Shown here: piece by piece, positions 1 through 11,808 of the stretch
Position numbering within the stretch: the first letter of the stretch is position 1
Layout of the letters: each line of letters opens with the position of its first letter
Assembly: GCA_000934385.1 (NCBI GenBank)
Contig: KN880476.1
Location: 62,001-126,000, forward strand
Length of the DNA stretch: 64,000 bases
Source of the DNA: Cylindrobasidium torrendii FP15055 ss-10
Taxonomy: Eukaryota > Basidiomycota > Agaricomycetes > Agaricales > Physalacriaceae
Direction: 5' to 3'
Notes under the pieces: generated by a model
Databases searched by the model: none
What the model was told of the DNA's origin: nothing
The model's input: the letters and a program-made list of their open reading frames with translations, nothing else
Made by a program: the position numbers and the translations under genes

Positions 1-2772
1 ATTTGGGGGTGCAGTGGTGTGATATTTACACTGGACGGCAACCCAAGCGTAGTGCGTGGGTTTCCCCGGACTGGTCAAGCGCACGGGAAAGAGGATGTCG
101 GGTCCCATGTGGGTATCTGGGAATAAAACGCCAGACAGAGACTCGTGCGCGCCATGCTCGTGGGTAATGAACGCGCCCGTCTCGAAATTCCTGCTGCTGT
201 CCTTAGACGTCCGACCAAGGCAACCAGCATAGCACGGCATCCCGTTCGCAGGGAAGATGTCGAAGTAGCCCTCTAGGTAACCCAGCGCCTGGTGTGTTTC
301 ATGGGAACGCTTGTAGACGGTGACCAGCCGAGCGCGGTAGTCACTCAGCGGACAGTCACTCCCAAGGTATCCCTCGACATTTGCCTTGATATCGGAACCG
401 GTATCTGGGTCTTCGAAGTTTAATCCGTCCTTCAGCTCGGTGCCCTTCTTGTTGAATACGTGGGCAAAGACTAACGCCGTTGCGTCTTCGAAGTTGTTGA
501 GGTCGGGCGTGTTGTTTGGCAAGTCTTTCATGACAAAATTCCATAGAGTCTCCCGTGATATTGACGTCCGCACAACCATTGTGCTGGCAAAATACTGGTT
601 GAAGTGGGCGAGAGCCGCAAAGATTACGAGGGGCTCCGATATACAGAATTGCCGTTTGAGACCAATGACCTGAGTAAATCGACCAACCCCGATTGTCATG
701 AGTTTGTCTATCAGGTCGTTGTCCTTGAGCAGTTCAAATGGCTTTGACCGAAGGAAGTACTTGTAGGTGTTTCTGACCATGTACTCGCGTACTTGTGGAA
801 GGTCGTCTAGATGACGGGAATCAGCATTGAAGCTCAGCAACAAGTATGATGCCAACCTAGGCGCTCGAACGGAATGACAGGGGAGAGATTATACGTCAAC
901 GTGCCTCGCAAGTGCCGAACGACGTCTGTGCGATTGAAATGGGCGTCGTCGATGTCAGTAGGCTTGAACCCCGCGACCATCTGCACGAACTGGTTGAACA
1001 TAATCTGCAATCCTTGGCCATCAAAGACGAGATATGTGAGAAGATATTGCATGAAGTTGGCCGTCCAGCGATGTCTAGAGGCCATGAGCTTTATGAAAAA
1101 ACAGCTATCACTTAGACGGACCTTCCGCGGAGCCAATGCCACATACGAAAACGCAGTAGTCGAATAGAGGGTCCGTTCGTACGCACAACACTTTTCGGCA
1201 AAAACTTGACAGCGTACTGCCATTGTTCTTCGGCTGTGGAAAAGGAACCTGTCTCATGGACCATTGTCCAATGCTGCGGCTTCACAGCCGCGGAGTCCTT
1301 CAATTCTTCAAATTTCTCCATGGACAGGCCGGTTCCAGTGACGATGAGGTTCTTTACCAGGGTTCGCGTGGGCAATGAGCGCCAGCACACAATCGTTTCG
1401 CGAAGGATAGATCGCCACATAGGTAGGCCAGAATCGAATGGCTTGGTTTGAGACAAGAATGCGCGCGGGAGGATGTCGGTTGCCATCTGAGCCTCGTCAA
1501 TGACAATGACGATATCTTGCGCTGATTTTTCCGAGAAGACAGTGTGCGTGCGGGATCCAGTATCGAGCGCCTTTTCTATGTATCTCTCGGATTCCCCAAT
1601 GCTTCTCGAAGCGAAGTACTTGTACGCCTCTTCGAATACATCGACATCCACCCCCTTAGGATTGATGAGCCCCGGCTGGATTTGGAGGAAAAGCCATCCT
1701 CGTTTGACTTTGGGAGACAGTAGAGCAGTTCGAGGGAAACACGAGAGGAACAGCTGGCATACTCGAAAGCGGGCAGCCAAGAGGGCGACAAGGCGACGGT
1801 GCGCGATTGCACGGTTGGACTCCGAAAGGCAAGTCAAACTGTTTGTTGGATGGTGAGTCATGTCCTGAACCAAGTCAGGGTCTCGCCGAAGGTCATTGAC
1901 CATCGATGCATAGTCTCGAGAACCAATTGCTGAGAGGGAGGTTGACTCCGAGTGCAGCGCGCACGTAAAGTAAAATCCAAATTTCGAATGGAGGAGCTCG
2001 AAGCAGAGCCTGGTCTTCCCTGATCCAGAAGCATTGATGAACATCCTATAAAGCAGTCATTAAACCGCGTAACGACTAACCAGGGCTAAAAAAATACGGA
2101 CTTGTGGTTCTTCGCTCCTCTCTCCATAGGTGGATACAATAGGTCGTAGGCCTGTTCTTCGAAACAGGACAGATTGTGGAGAAGCATCTGTGGCCCACGT
2201 CCGTCGAGCAAACACGGGAGGCGCATGCTCTTTACATCTTGTGCACCATCTTCATTGGGATCGGGTGTCCAGGTTGGGAACTCGGCGCCCTTTAGAATCC
2301 AAGCCATCATGTCCTGTTTGAAACGCTGGCTATCGAAGTCGGCAAGAGGCTTTGTGGTGCTCGAACGCGCGGGTGGAACTTTGCTAGGCTGGCTTGTCGT
2401 GTCTTTCGATGCGGAGGTGGGATGTTTGTCAAAACCAAGCTCCTGAAAGCTAATTTTTCTGCCACTTGGGCCTTCTTCTAACCACTGGTAAACTAATCGG
2501 TGTTAGCGCCAGCCAGGTACATCTTGTAGAAGGCCTTTTTGCTTACCTCTGGCGTGCGCTTGGGCAATTTCCTCGGGTTCAGACCTCAACAGATCAGAAA
2601 CGCGGTCGCGGCTGAGTTCTCCACGAGCAACGATGCGCGATGCGTGGGCATAACAAGTTTCGAAGGAATTGAGCTCGGTGGAGCTATGCGAGAAGAGCGC
2701 GTAAATTATGTGGCTCAGGTCCTTGGCAAGATTGTCGTTGATGTGGGAGGTGTCAGATAGATTGGTCGACAT
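1..2772 (-). CDS. A1: P-loop NTPase with REase-like nuclease domain (Crinkler/RHS-type), 3' end beyond the window
   Basis: Exons, in reading order: 2772-2547, 2492-2102, 2045-1122, 1074-857, 806-1 (continues past the edge); 855 codons visible without a stop. The atypical Walker A is NASGSGKT at residues 210-217, followed by a Walker B-like VIVIDEAQ. A helical region lies between these and the C-terminal domain, which holds GPD..LFPV and then VAVQCK. That D...QxK spacing fits a PD-(D/E)xK (restriction-endonuclease-like) nuclease core. NTPase plus REase fold is the architecture described for Crinkler/RHS-type proteins; assignment to that group is from motifs only. All introns were placed by aligning with the complete paralogue B1 (56539-60133), whose exon order and phases match. 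It is divergent from A2, 132 bases between start codons. Function in the cell is unknown; DNA cleavage is inferred. Confidence 0.75.
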
Positions 2773-2904
2773 GGATAGTGTGGGGCAGCAATGACTTCTC
2801 CGTGTCTCGAGGCATATTTAAGACAAGCAGAGGGATTCCCACGAAATTCGCTTGTATCCAAGGCGGTAACCAAGCGCACAGTTGACCAAGACGAAAGACA
2901 GTGC
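2773..2904. promoter_or_regulatory. Shared divergent promoter region of the A1/A2 pair
   Basis: These 132 bases separate the start codons of A1 and A2. TATTTAAG at 2815-2822 lies 83-90 bases upstream of the A2 start and about 43 bases from the A1 start. The copy between B2 and B1 has the same element at the same spacing, and a block at 2854-2882 is identical (29 bases) to 56428-56456 in reverse complement. An ATG at 2791 is in frame with A2, but in copy B that position is GTG and is followed by an in-frame stop. The start at 2905 was therefore preferred, and this stretch is treated as untranslated. That the pair is co-transcribed divergently is inference. Confidence 0.5.
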
Positions 2905-5900
2905 ATGGTCGCGATGACCGTGGGAGGAAAGTGGAAGACACCGGCGATTCACTCACGCCGTATGATGGCATCACTGAATCAAATTCCCACGCAATTGCAC
3001 TTGCTCTTGAACTCCATGAAGGTCGACGAAGAGGTCTATGATAAGTACGAGGATATCATGGAAGATGATTCCGATGGACTAGCCGAACTTCTATCCACGG
3101 TGAGGGACTCTCTGGGCAGTGATCTCCCTTCAAACATAGAGGAGTGTCGTCAGCTGCTAGAGAATAACTTTTTCCTTCGGTCTATGTTACTTTCGGCTCT
3201 GGTGGCTCATGACTTGGAGCGCCTGGAACACTCGTGTTAGCACTGTTCTCTCGTTCCCCCCGATGGAGACCTGATGAATGTGTAGCATTATTGTGCTCAA
3301 ACCCCATGGCAATACCGTGGAGTGCTCGTCTACCATTCCAGCGATTGGTCCAGGCGACGAAAGATATGGACAGTGCATTCCGACATGCTCTCGAGCATTC
3401 TGCAGACTTCCCGTTTGCCAGCTGGTCCGCTGGTAAAACATCTAATTTCACTCATATCGAGCTGCTACGCATACCGCTGGTGTACAATGTCGTCGGGAAT
3501 AAGATTTCCGGAAAATGGCCATGCATTATTTTGCATGCCCTTGGCAGCTTTGCACATAATCCTGAGTCCCTTTCGCGAATCAACAAGCTCTTCATCCCGC
3601 GTGCCAATACGTACGTAACCGTCTACTGTGAGTACTATGGCTGATGCATGCAGCTAGCTTTCTACTCAACGCCACTGCGACAGGAAAAACTCGGCTCTTG
3701 TTCGAGGGTTTATGCTGGAATTGGGGCCTTTTCTTTTCTGGCGACTACTCCGATGGCTTTGGTGAACATCGTTTCGTCGACTTGATGAAAAACAAGACGA
3801 CGGGATTCCAATCGAATCGCGCCCATGTATATGAGAACGTTCGATTTGCCGCCAATATGATACTTTTGTCGCGTCTCCTACTCCTCGAACAGTTCCTTCT
3901 GTCGTCTTCAGCTTCTGACACAATGGATACTCGTCGCCTGTGGTTATGCTTGCAACTGCACTTTTGCCTTTTATCTGATGTCGTTCTCGAGCATGCACAC
4001 CCATTCAAACACGCCAGCGGGATGTGCACTGTCGAGAATGTCATTTTGGACGAAGCAATCACTAACGTCCTACCCCGAGTGCTTGATGCGCTACCTTTGG
4101 GCCACCTCTTCATCGTGATTGACGAAGCGAATAGCGGAACCAAGCCATCCGCGACGTTTTCTAGTCTCGATCCACCAGAAAGCCTGCCTATGCTCAAGCA
4201 AATTCTCCGTGAGTGGCGTCGACACACGAAGGACATGAACGTGACATACATTGTTGCTGGTACGCGGATCGACCCAGACGTATTCACGTCAGAGGAACCT
4301 GTTTCAGCCGATTTTCGCTGGTTTTCTGGGACGGGCTCCTTCGACAATGTGAACAAGCAGGAGGACTATGTACGCCAGTTCCTACCTGCCAAGTTTGCCG
4401 CAACTGTAGACGGCGCAAACTTCGTACGACGTGTAACACGATTCTTCAAAGGGCGGTGCGCACCATCAAACTTTTTCACATTTTCTTGGACTCACCCAAG
4501 ACAGACACAGGAATACAGCGCATTTGATGGCGGATATTGTTCGACGTGGGTTACAGAACCCGCACGGAGTTCTTACTGCAAACATCTGCCGCAATTCGAG
4601 CCTTCAACGGCAACTGTTGGATGGGTTCGAGCCCTTCCCAAACTATGAGTCGGACGTCCAAAAAAATCCGCCATACGACAAGGTCTACTGTACGTTGCAT
4701 GGATCAATGAAATTTAGCGGATTGTGCTCACACCTTTATAGCACCGCTCATGATCTCGACCCTTCAGGACGCGCTCCTCATCTACTTAGCCATCAGCGAC
4801 CGTCCGCTGAGATTTGGTCCAGACAAATTACTAGTATCCTTTGTGAACGAAGGCCTTGGCTATTTTGTTGATGACGACTTACAGGAGGTGACAATTGAGC
4901 CTACCTATATGCTTTCCACCATCTCCTTCTTCCAGCGACTAAAGTTTGACATCCTGGACCCAGAGAAATTCACAGAGAAGACGAGGGCTCCTTACAAGTC
5001 CGCCCGCCCCGCACTTTGTCTTGTCGCCCTCACACTCGCTCGTGTGTTCACAGCACCCAAGCAGCCATTTTCCCGCCGCTTTATGTTTCTTGGCCCATCA
5101 GCCCCGTGGGCGGAGAAAAGCGCTAGGATCATCTGTCCTCGCACCTCAAAATCTACCTGGGCATCGTACATATTCCAGCTCGGCCAGAGCATCATCCACT
5201 CGGCGGACGATGTCGGGGACATCGGACGCTGGTTTGAAACGGGAACAAACTTACCATTCTGCATCTACAAACCCACGACGGCCGACCCTGTGCTACTGTT
5301 TGCGGTATCCTTCAAGGCCTCAAAAAGCATTTGGGTGGCTTTGCGCGTGCTGCTGAAAGAATCACCAACGCAGGATGATGTACTCGACGCACTGAAGACG
5401 ACTCTACCCGATGATGTACTGGAAACCTTCGCACCCCCCACTCCACCGGACGCGGTCACAACAAGAGTTTGCAGCCTTCATATCATGTTTTCATCGCGTT
5501 GACGCCTCTTTCTAGGCAAAGAAAAATCTCTTATTCCGACTCCCGAACCGACGAGAGGATGGCCTGGGAGAATATTCTGTTCTCCGTGTCATTATTCCGC
5601 TACATGCAGACGAGGCGAATCCTATCTCCTTCGACGATGACATCCGTGACCGACTCGACTTTCCCGCTGCAGTGATGTATCTGCAACGCGATCATGTAAA
5701 CGAGGATTCTTGCAAGGCGCGCGTCGAAGATGTTATCGCTCGAGCGATTGCGGAAGTACCGCTCGTCGGGGGGTCGGAAGCCTTGTCAACGACCAGCAGT
5801 GTACGGCCACAGCCTGCTGATGAGGACGACCGAGTGACCCCTACTGCCTCTGCTGTCCTCGAGGAAGCCATTCCAGATACCATGGCTCTGGATGAGAGGG

Positions 5901-6151
5901 AAGCTGGTACTGAAGAGCCTCCACGAGAAGGTGATGCGTCGCCTGTGGCGGGTACAAGTCGGAAAGGAAGTGTCGAAGATGTGAAGAGCTCAGATGAAGG
6001 CGATCGTAGCAAGACACCAGACCTGAAGCGTTCTCGCTCGGATAGCGTTGACTTGCTTGGAACCACGACGCCGAAGGCTCCGGTGCGTGAGCCCCAGAGG
6101 CGCAGGACAGAGGAATTCAAGGATGGGTCGCCCGCTTCAAAAGACACCTAG
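2905..6151 (+). CDS. A2: P-loop NTPase with degenerate REase-like domain, partner of A1
   Basis: Exons: 2905-3233, 3269-3610, 3658-4455, 4505-4689, 4742-5466, 5516-6151; 1004 residues. Walker A is NATATGKT at residues 228-235 and Walker B is FIVIDEAN with D379. Downstream come the family strings VAGTRID and SGTGSFD. The region that aligns with the nuclease core of A1/B1 reads DPVLLFAV...WVALRVLL, so both the acidic residue and the QxK lysine are lost. The last 150 residues are acidic and Ser/Thr-rich with a basic cluster (KRSRSDS...REPQRRR) that could be a nuclear signal. B2 has the same exon lengths for exons 1-5, which argues that the model is right and both copies are maintained. The first intron is only 35 bases. 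Likely a non-catalytic or regulatory partner; this is inference. Confidence 0.75.
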
Positions 6152-6548
6152 TCACTATGCCCATTACCATGTATTATTCGTATTCTCTTACGTGGAGGCA
6201 CGTTTCTTGCGAAAACAAGCAAATCATCCAGCTGTACATTTTTACTCGTGTGATATGTTTGTGCCGCTGCGTCTGTTTATTCAAGAGCTACAAATGCACC
6301 TGCAACCCTAGTCAACCGTCAAAACGATTCACAAGAGTCTCATGTCTCGGTGTTACCGTTTAAAATGCATTCTGCAAGTTTTGTGCTGATCCTAGTCCAC
6401 ACATTTTCCGTCATGCTGTCCCAGACTCGCAGTGAGAGGACTTATGTAGAGGTTAGAGGCTTTACTTAGTACTTAATGATGCGATCACCTACAGGGACCA
6501 GAGTAAAACACGTCTCTCTTTAGCTACCATCTTCTCATTCACGCGCCG
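6152..6548. other. Intergenic between A2 and the sugar transporter
   Basis: The first 60 bases are conserved with the sequence after B2 and are probably A2 3' UTR. The remainder, AT-richer, should hold the promoter of the transporter. I see no gene. Confidence 0.5.
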
Positions 6549-8840
6549 ATGGTAGGCGGCTTCGTATCGGTCGACCATGGCGCGTCCAACACCGGACACC
6601 TCGCGGGGCAATCCTATATTTCCGGGCCAACAATGCTGCGCTTCCATGTCCTAACCGTTGGCACTCTCGGCATGCAGCTCTTCTGGTCCGTCGAGCAATC
6701 GTACGGGTCGCCCTACCTGCTATCAATTGGGCTCACCAAGTCATCTATGGCCATGGTATTCATCGCTGGCCCCTTGTCCGGTCTCATCATGCAACCCCTC
6801 GTCGGTGTTCTCTCAGATAGTTGCCATTCGAAATTTGGACGACGGAGGCCTTACATGGTGGCTGGAGTGACAATATGCGTGCTTGCGATGCTTCTGCTGG
6901 GATTTACGCGTCAAGTTGCTGGTCTATTCTCTGATTCGGTGCGTTAGCAACTAGTAGAATCTCCCCATGGGGTCTGACACGCTGAAACCAGAAAACTCTT
7001 CTCAAAGCACTTGGTGTCCTGTCCATCTACTCCATTGATTTCGCAATCAATGCCGGTGCGTGTCCTTCCCGTCATTTTACGCACACGCTAATTTCTGGCA
7101 GTGATGGCGGTTGGACGTGCTCTCCTCGTCGATATGCTTCCGTCCTCAGATCAGCCAGCTGCAAACGCGTGGTCGGCCAGGATGGTCAGCGTTGGCAGTG
7201 TTTTTGGATTTTGGATGTGCGTATACCCCCCTTACTATGCTCTGCTTGCTCACAGTCATCAATAGATGCAACCTCGACCTCCCTAAGCTCATCCCTGCGC
7301 TCGGGGACAATGAATTGAAAGCGCTTAGTATCATCGCCTCCTTCTTCATTGTTGTCGGGCATCTCGTTACCATTGTCATGATCAAGGAGCAAGTCCTGAC
7401 CAAGGGCGATTCGACACGTTCAGTGACCGCGGAAGTCTTTGGCCAATTCCGCGGCCTGTGGTCCAACTTCAAAATACTTCCTTCCGTCATCAAACAGATT
7501 GTGCGTCGTCCTTCCGTTGAAATGTCCGAGGCTCACCAGCTTAGAGTTTGCCGTCCAATTCTTGTGAGTCGAAGCTGCTTACTGCCCGGCGGCCCGAAAG
7601 CTCATGATGATGACTAGTGCATGGATTGGCTGGTTTCCAGTGCTATTCTACACAACGGTTTATGTCGGGGACGCGTACAAGCGCGAATACTTCAGCTCAA
7701 TGCTTCAGCACTCCAGGCAGGAGATGGACGTCGCTGCCGTAGAAGAGGAAGCAGCCCGCCTCGGTTCGCGCGCGCTGTTTTATTCTTCATGCCTAGCAAT
7801 GGTCGGCAGCTTCATCTTCCCCCTCTTCGTCATCGAAACTGCCAAGAAAAGAAGAGACCACAACGCGGACGAGCCAGTCCGAACAGGTTGGCGTTCATGG
7901 CGCATCCCCAACATGCTGAAGATACACTTGGCAAGCCTGTGGGTTGTGGGACAGGCGTTGTTCGCCTTGAGTATGGGAGCAACATTGTGAGCCTCACATA
8001 CACTCAACCGCAAGACTGCCACTGACAATCGATAGCTTTACCGACTCTGTTGGCGGCTCCTCCTTGGTAATCGCAGCAACTGGGTTTTCTTGGGCACTGA
8101 CAATGTGGGTGCCGTATGCACTGGTGAGTTTGCTTGGCTCTCCGCGCAATCAATTTAACGGGCATCTCACAGCTGGGCGAAGCCATCTTAACCGCATCAC
8201 CTGCTGCCACCGTAAATGATCCTGGCTCCATCATGCTGACCGACACCCGTCGTGAAGATGCGGACACTGATACACTATTCGAAGACCTGGATTCGGACGC
8301 GGACGAAATCGAGGTTGAGAAACGGGCAAGGCGAGCCTCGCTGATGAGCATGGGCGACGCCAGTGTCAGTAGGATGAACGTCGGCTATCACGAACACGAC
8401 GAGGACGACGATGAGCACGCTACTCTCGTCGGGCGGGATGCAGAGGGCGCGCATGGCCGTGTTCCAGACGAGCACGAGGGAGGCCTGAGTTCGAAGACGG
8501 GTGTGATTCTTGGGCTGCACAACATCTTCGTGGTCATCCCGCAGTTCATTGTAACGGGGATTGCGTCTATCATATTTGCTATGCTAGATTATACGCCGCC
8601 TGCGCACCATGGAGGAGCCGCGGCGACCACGGCGACGTCGACGCTGGAAGCGAGGGAGGATGTAGATGTTGGGGAGCTACTGGAGGCCGCGAATAAAAAT
8701 TCGGTGGTATATGTCTTCAGGTGCGTATCCTTTGCATCTCGAGTATCCTACGCTCATCGAGCCTCAGGGTGGCTGGTATCTCTGCTTTGATTGCCACCAT
8801 CCTATGCTACAGGTTAGCGAAGCAGCTTCGACATCGTTGA
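6549..8840 (+). CDS. Sucrose/alpha-glucoside transporter-like MFS protein (SUT, GPH family)
   Basis: Exons: 6549-6938, 6992-7055, 7102-7216, 7266-7500, 7547-7563, 7618-7986, 8036-8123, 8173-8720, 8768-8840; 632 residues. The N-terminal half has VEQSYGSPYLLSIG and, between the second and third membrane segments, SDSCHSKFGRRRPYM, the signature of SUT/GPH sugar-proton symporters. GNLDLPKL-like (CNLDLPKL) and QFFAWIGWFPVLFY are also family hallmarks. Expected role: proton-coupled uptake of sucrose, maltose or another glucoside at the plasma membrane. It has a long acidic Ser/Asp-rich cytoplasmic loop (genome about 8210-8490), longer than in plant SUTs and a plausible regulatory region. Exon 5 is only 17 bases, fixed by phase and by conserved residues. 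Substrate cannot be told from sequence. Confidence 0.85.
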
Positions 8841-9446
8841 ATTGGGTGATCAGCATCGAGAAGAGTACGCGCCGTGTTGTTTGTCATGACCAACGTTCCC
8901 TATTATTTATGCTAATTTACTTTGGATGGACACATGCATAAATTACGATGTACAGTTTACTTGCAAGGATGATGTTGGTGAGGCCAACTGGCGTCGTCAG
9001 AGGCGTACACACCAGCGATGCCATCCATCACAGGTAATAAGCCTTGGCCGGCCGGAATCTTGGTCGAATCAGTGATGTCCATTGCCATGATATGCGGAGA
9101 TTCCTTGATAGTCCTGGGATGAGGTGCACCAATGGGCCAAGTCCGAAAAAGTCGAATGCACGGAAACATACAAAACCACATTTCTCGCTTACACTCACAT
9201 TACATCCAAAATCAAAATCTTCGAGGTAATTAATCCACGCCGAACATCACATTTTCCAAACGAGTGAAATTGAGACCAGAGAACAGATTAAGCTGCATTC
9301 CACCTATACTTTTATACAGTTTTATGAAGCGCCGCTATCCCCTCTCCGTCATCCCCACCGTCCCACCCCGAGCAAAGTCGTACAACGCTCAACAGATAAT
9401 TTATGCGGCTACATCAACTGGACAAGTTGAGTACATCAAGCCGAGT
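8841..9446. other. Convergent intergenic region
   Basis: Lies between the 3' ends of the transporter and SEC61 alpha; AT-rich and probably 3' UTRs. Short ORFs here have no coding character. Nothing else seen. Confidence 0.5.
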
Positions 9447-11133
9447 CTATAGCAACTCGGACATCGCAGCCATCTCGGGACCGCCAGCCTCGCGCATGCC
9501 AATTTCCCAGTAGGAGTAGATAATCGTGACGGCCATCAGGATACCTGTACCGCTGCCAATGGCACCCATAAGGTCGGCTGCGACGGAGAGCAGGCCAAGG
9601 ATGGCACCGCCAAATGCGGCAGCGGTAGGAATAACGCGCTTGAGCTCCTTGTACATGGATCCCTCACGGTGACCAGCCATGACCTGGGGCGCGTTAGCAT
9701 TCGTTGAATATTCTACCACAACTCAGTACTCACCAGTTGTTGATCCTTGAGCTGTTTGGCAACTTCACGAGGGCCAGAGCCTGAGACTTCAATCCAGGTC
9801 TTGGAGAAGAGTGCGCACGCCGATGTGATGAAGACAATGTAGACGGCGGTGTGGATGGGGTCAAGGAAGGCTTCCTTCAAGGTGTGGGGAGGCGACATGT
9901 AGTATGCAATGCCCGAAATAGCGCGGAGCTGAGGGGAGTCGTCGAGAGTCTGAAGACTGGTCAGTCCAAGTCGGTATGACATAGGGTTTTACACACCTCC
10001 CACACACCAAGCAGGCGAACGAACAAGTTTGTTGGGAAGCGCTTGGAGAGCATTTGCGAAATGATGAAGATGTTGGAGCTAAGCGCAGACTCGAGCATGA
10101 TGGGCATGTTGGAAGTGTAGAAAAGCTTGACGGGGTAAGAGCCGCGTTGTCCACGGAAACGGTTGCTCTTGACGGGGATTTCAATGCGGAAGCCTTGCAG
10201 GTATATAACCACGGCGAAGATGACTACAGTTGCGACGAGGTTCATGATGTTGGGGAGTCTCTCCCTCCAGAACGCCTCACGGAGAGCACGCGCCTTGTCG
10301 TTCCATGTGAAGAGAAGGTGGAAGAGGGAGATGACTGCGCCTTCAAATTCGGGACCACGGCCGGTGTTGATAGTGGTGGGAGAGAACGCCTTCCAGATGA
10401 TAGACTCGCAAATGTTGGTAGCGATGAAGAGTGAGATACCAGAGCCAAGACCGTAGCCCTTCTGGAGGAGCTCGTCGAGAAGGATGACAATGAGGGCGGC
10501 GACAACAAGTTGGATGATGAGAAGAACACAGACGCCGGCGCCCAAATCACTCGGTTGACCATAAAGACCAGAAACGACATAAACCGTGGCCTGGCCGAAG
10601 GAGATGATCAATGCAAACACTAAATGAAGTTAGACACGACATGGCATGGTGAAACTGACACGCACACTTCTGTGCGCCAGAGAAAAGCGCGCGGTCATCC
10701 TTGAGTGCAAAATCGACTTCGATGAGATTAGCACCGGCGAGCAGCTGCATAATCATTCCAGAGGTGACGATGGGCGAAATTCCCAACTCCATCAATGTTC
10801 CACGGTTAGAGGCCAGGATTACACGCATCCAGTAGAGAGGGTCGGACGAGTCGGAGGACATGATGCCATACAACGGTACTTGCGAGCAGACCAAGAAGAT
10901 GAGGAGAGTGACGGCCGTCCATAGTACTTTCTGGTTGAATGGGACCTAATACACGATGTTAGTTATGCGGTAAACGCGTCTACAAGTGCTAAATGCACAC
11001 ACCTTGCGATCCGGGGATGCAACCTCTGGAAGAATGGGCAAGAAAGGACGGACGAGGTTCAGAAACCGGACTATCGAAAGGTGAGAATTCCGTTGTAAAC
11101 GCGTACGGCGAGCATCTACGCACAACCGCTCAT
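9447..11133 (-). CDS. SEC61: Protein transport protein Sec61 subunit alpha
   Basis: Exons in reading order: 11133-11124, 11070-11003, 10945-10666, 10619-9997, 9949-9734, 9683-9447; 477 residues, the usual size. It forms the protein-conducting channel of the ER translocon with Sec61 beta and gamma. Family-defining strings include [39 protein letters not shown], the lateral-gate region [34 protein letters not shown] and PPHTLKEA. About ten hydrophobic segments are visible. The first exon codes for only MSG plus one base; a GTGCGT donor is chosen over an overlapping GTTGTG because it has the consensus and gives the expected N-terminus before RFLNLVRPF. It is divergent from the Ser/Pro-rich gene at 11809. 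Confidence 0.96.
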
Positions 11134-11808
11134 TTTGGGAAAAGGTAAAGTGGTGAATGGTCGCAAGGAACGCTTTTGCGTGGACGTGGCATCACATTAG
11201 ATAAGCGCCGCACGTGGCTGACACAGCCACCTACACGTCGCGCCACGACGACTCGAGCACGCTTGCTCGGCGTATGCCATTCTGAGTTTGTCTGTCATCA
11301 AACAACTGTGATTGCGAAATACTGATGGACTGCCGTTTTATTCGAATTTCTTCTTTTTCCCAATCTTATCGAGCCCTAACACAGATACACAACGACCTTG
11401 ATAGATTGGCTCGGCATTTAGTATGTCTTTCGCCGCACTGGTATCTTTTTGCGCTTTTGAATGAATGCCTTGTCATTCTGTAACGCATCCAGCCCGCAAC
11501 TCGTTCCGCTGGGCCTGGTCGTTTCTCCTGACGGCGCCCCCCGCCGTTATATTGCTGATTAAAAGGCACACCTTTCCCTACTCTTGGTCGTCGGGTAGGC
11601 TATTCACCACCGTCTGCATACCAATTTTGGTGGCCGCTATATCCGTGAGCGCAACTCACAAATCCGGGCTTTAGATTGACCAGAAAAACCGCACACCTCG
11701 GAGGCGATCATAGCTGGGGTTCCTCCTTTCCGTCATCCTTTCTGTCCTTTTATATAGACCTGCAAACGGGGGATTTGCTTTTTTCGTTCTCCTTGGTTTC
11801 TTTCCCTC
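11134..11808. other. Divergent promoter region, SEC61 and Ser/Pro-rich gene
   Basis: No gene. The right end (about 11715-11800) is pyrimidine-rich on the plus strand (CT/TTTC tracts), typical of fungal transcription-start and 5' UTR sequence just before the ATG at 11809. Confidence 0.45.

Larger units (their letters stand above)
1..6210. repeat. Left copy of an inverted segmental duplication (NTPase gene pair)
   Basis: This segment carries A1 and A2 in head-to-head order and matches 53084-60133 in inverted orientation. Homology covers all coding exons, the intergenic promoter, and at least about 58 bases after the A2 stop codon (6152-6210 resembles the reverse complement of 53084-53142). The left limit cannot be seen because A1 runs off the window. 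No terminal repeats or target-site duplications were recognised, so I do not call it a transposon. Confidence 0.8.

Noticed and set aside
2791..2904. ATG at 2791 as the start of A2, adding 38 residues
   Set aside because: In the copy B2 the same position is GTG followed by an in-frame stop, while ATG 2905 is conserved. The upstream part was kept as promoter or leader, with some doubt.
1..6210. Transposon carrying the NTPase pair
   Set aside because: No terminal inverted repeats, target duplications or transposase recognised; the left end is out of view. Left as a segmental duplication.
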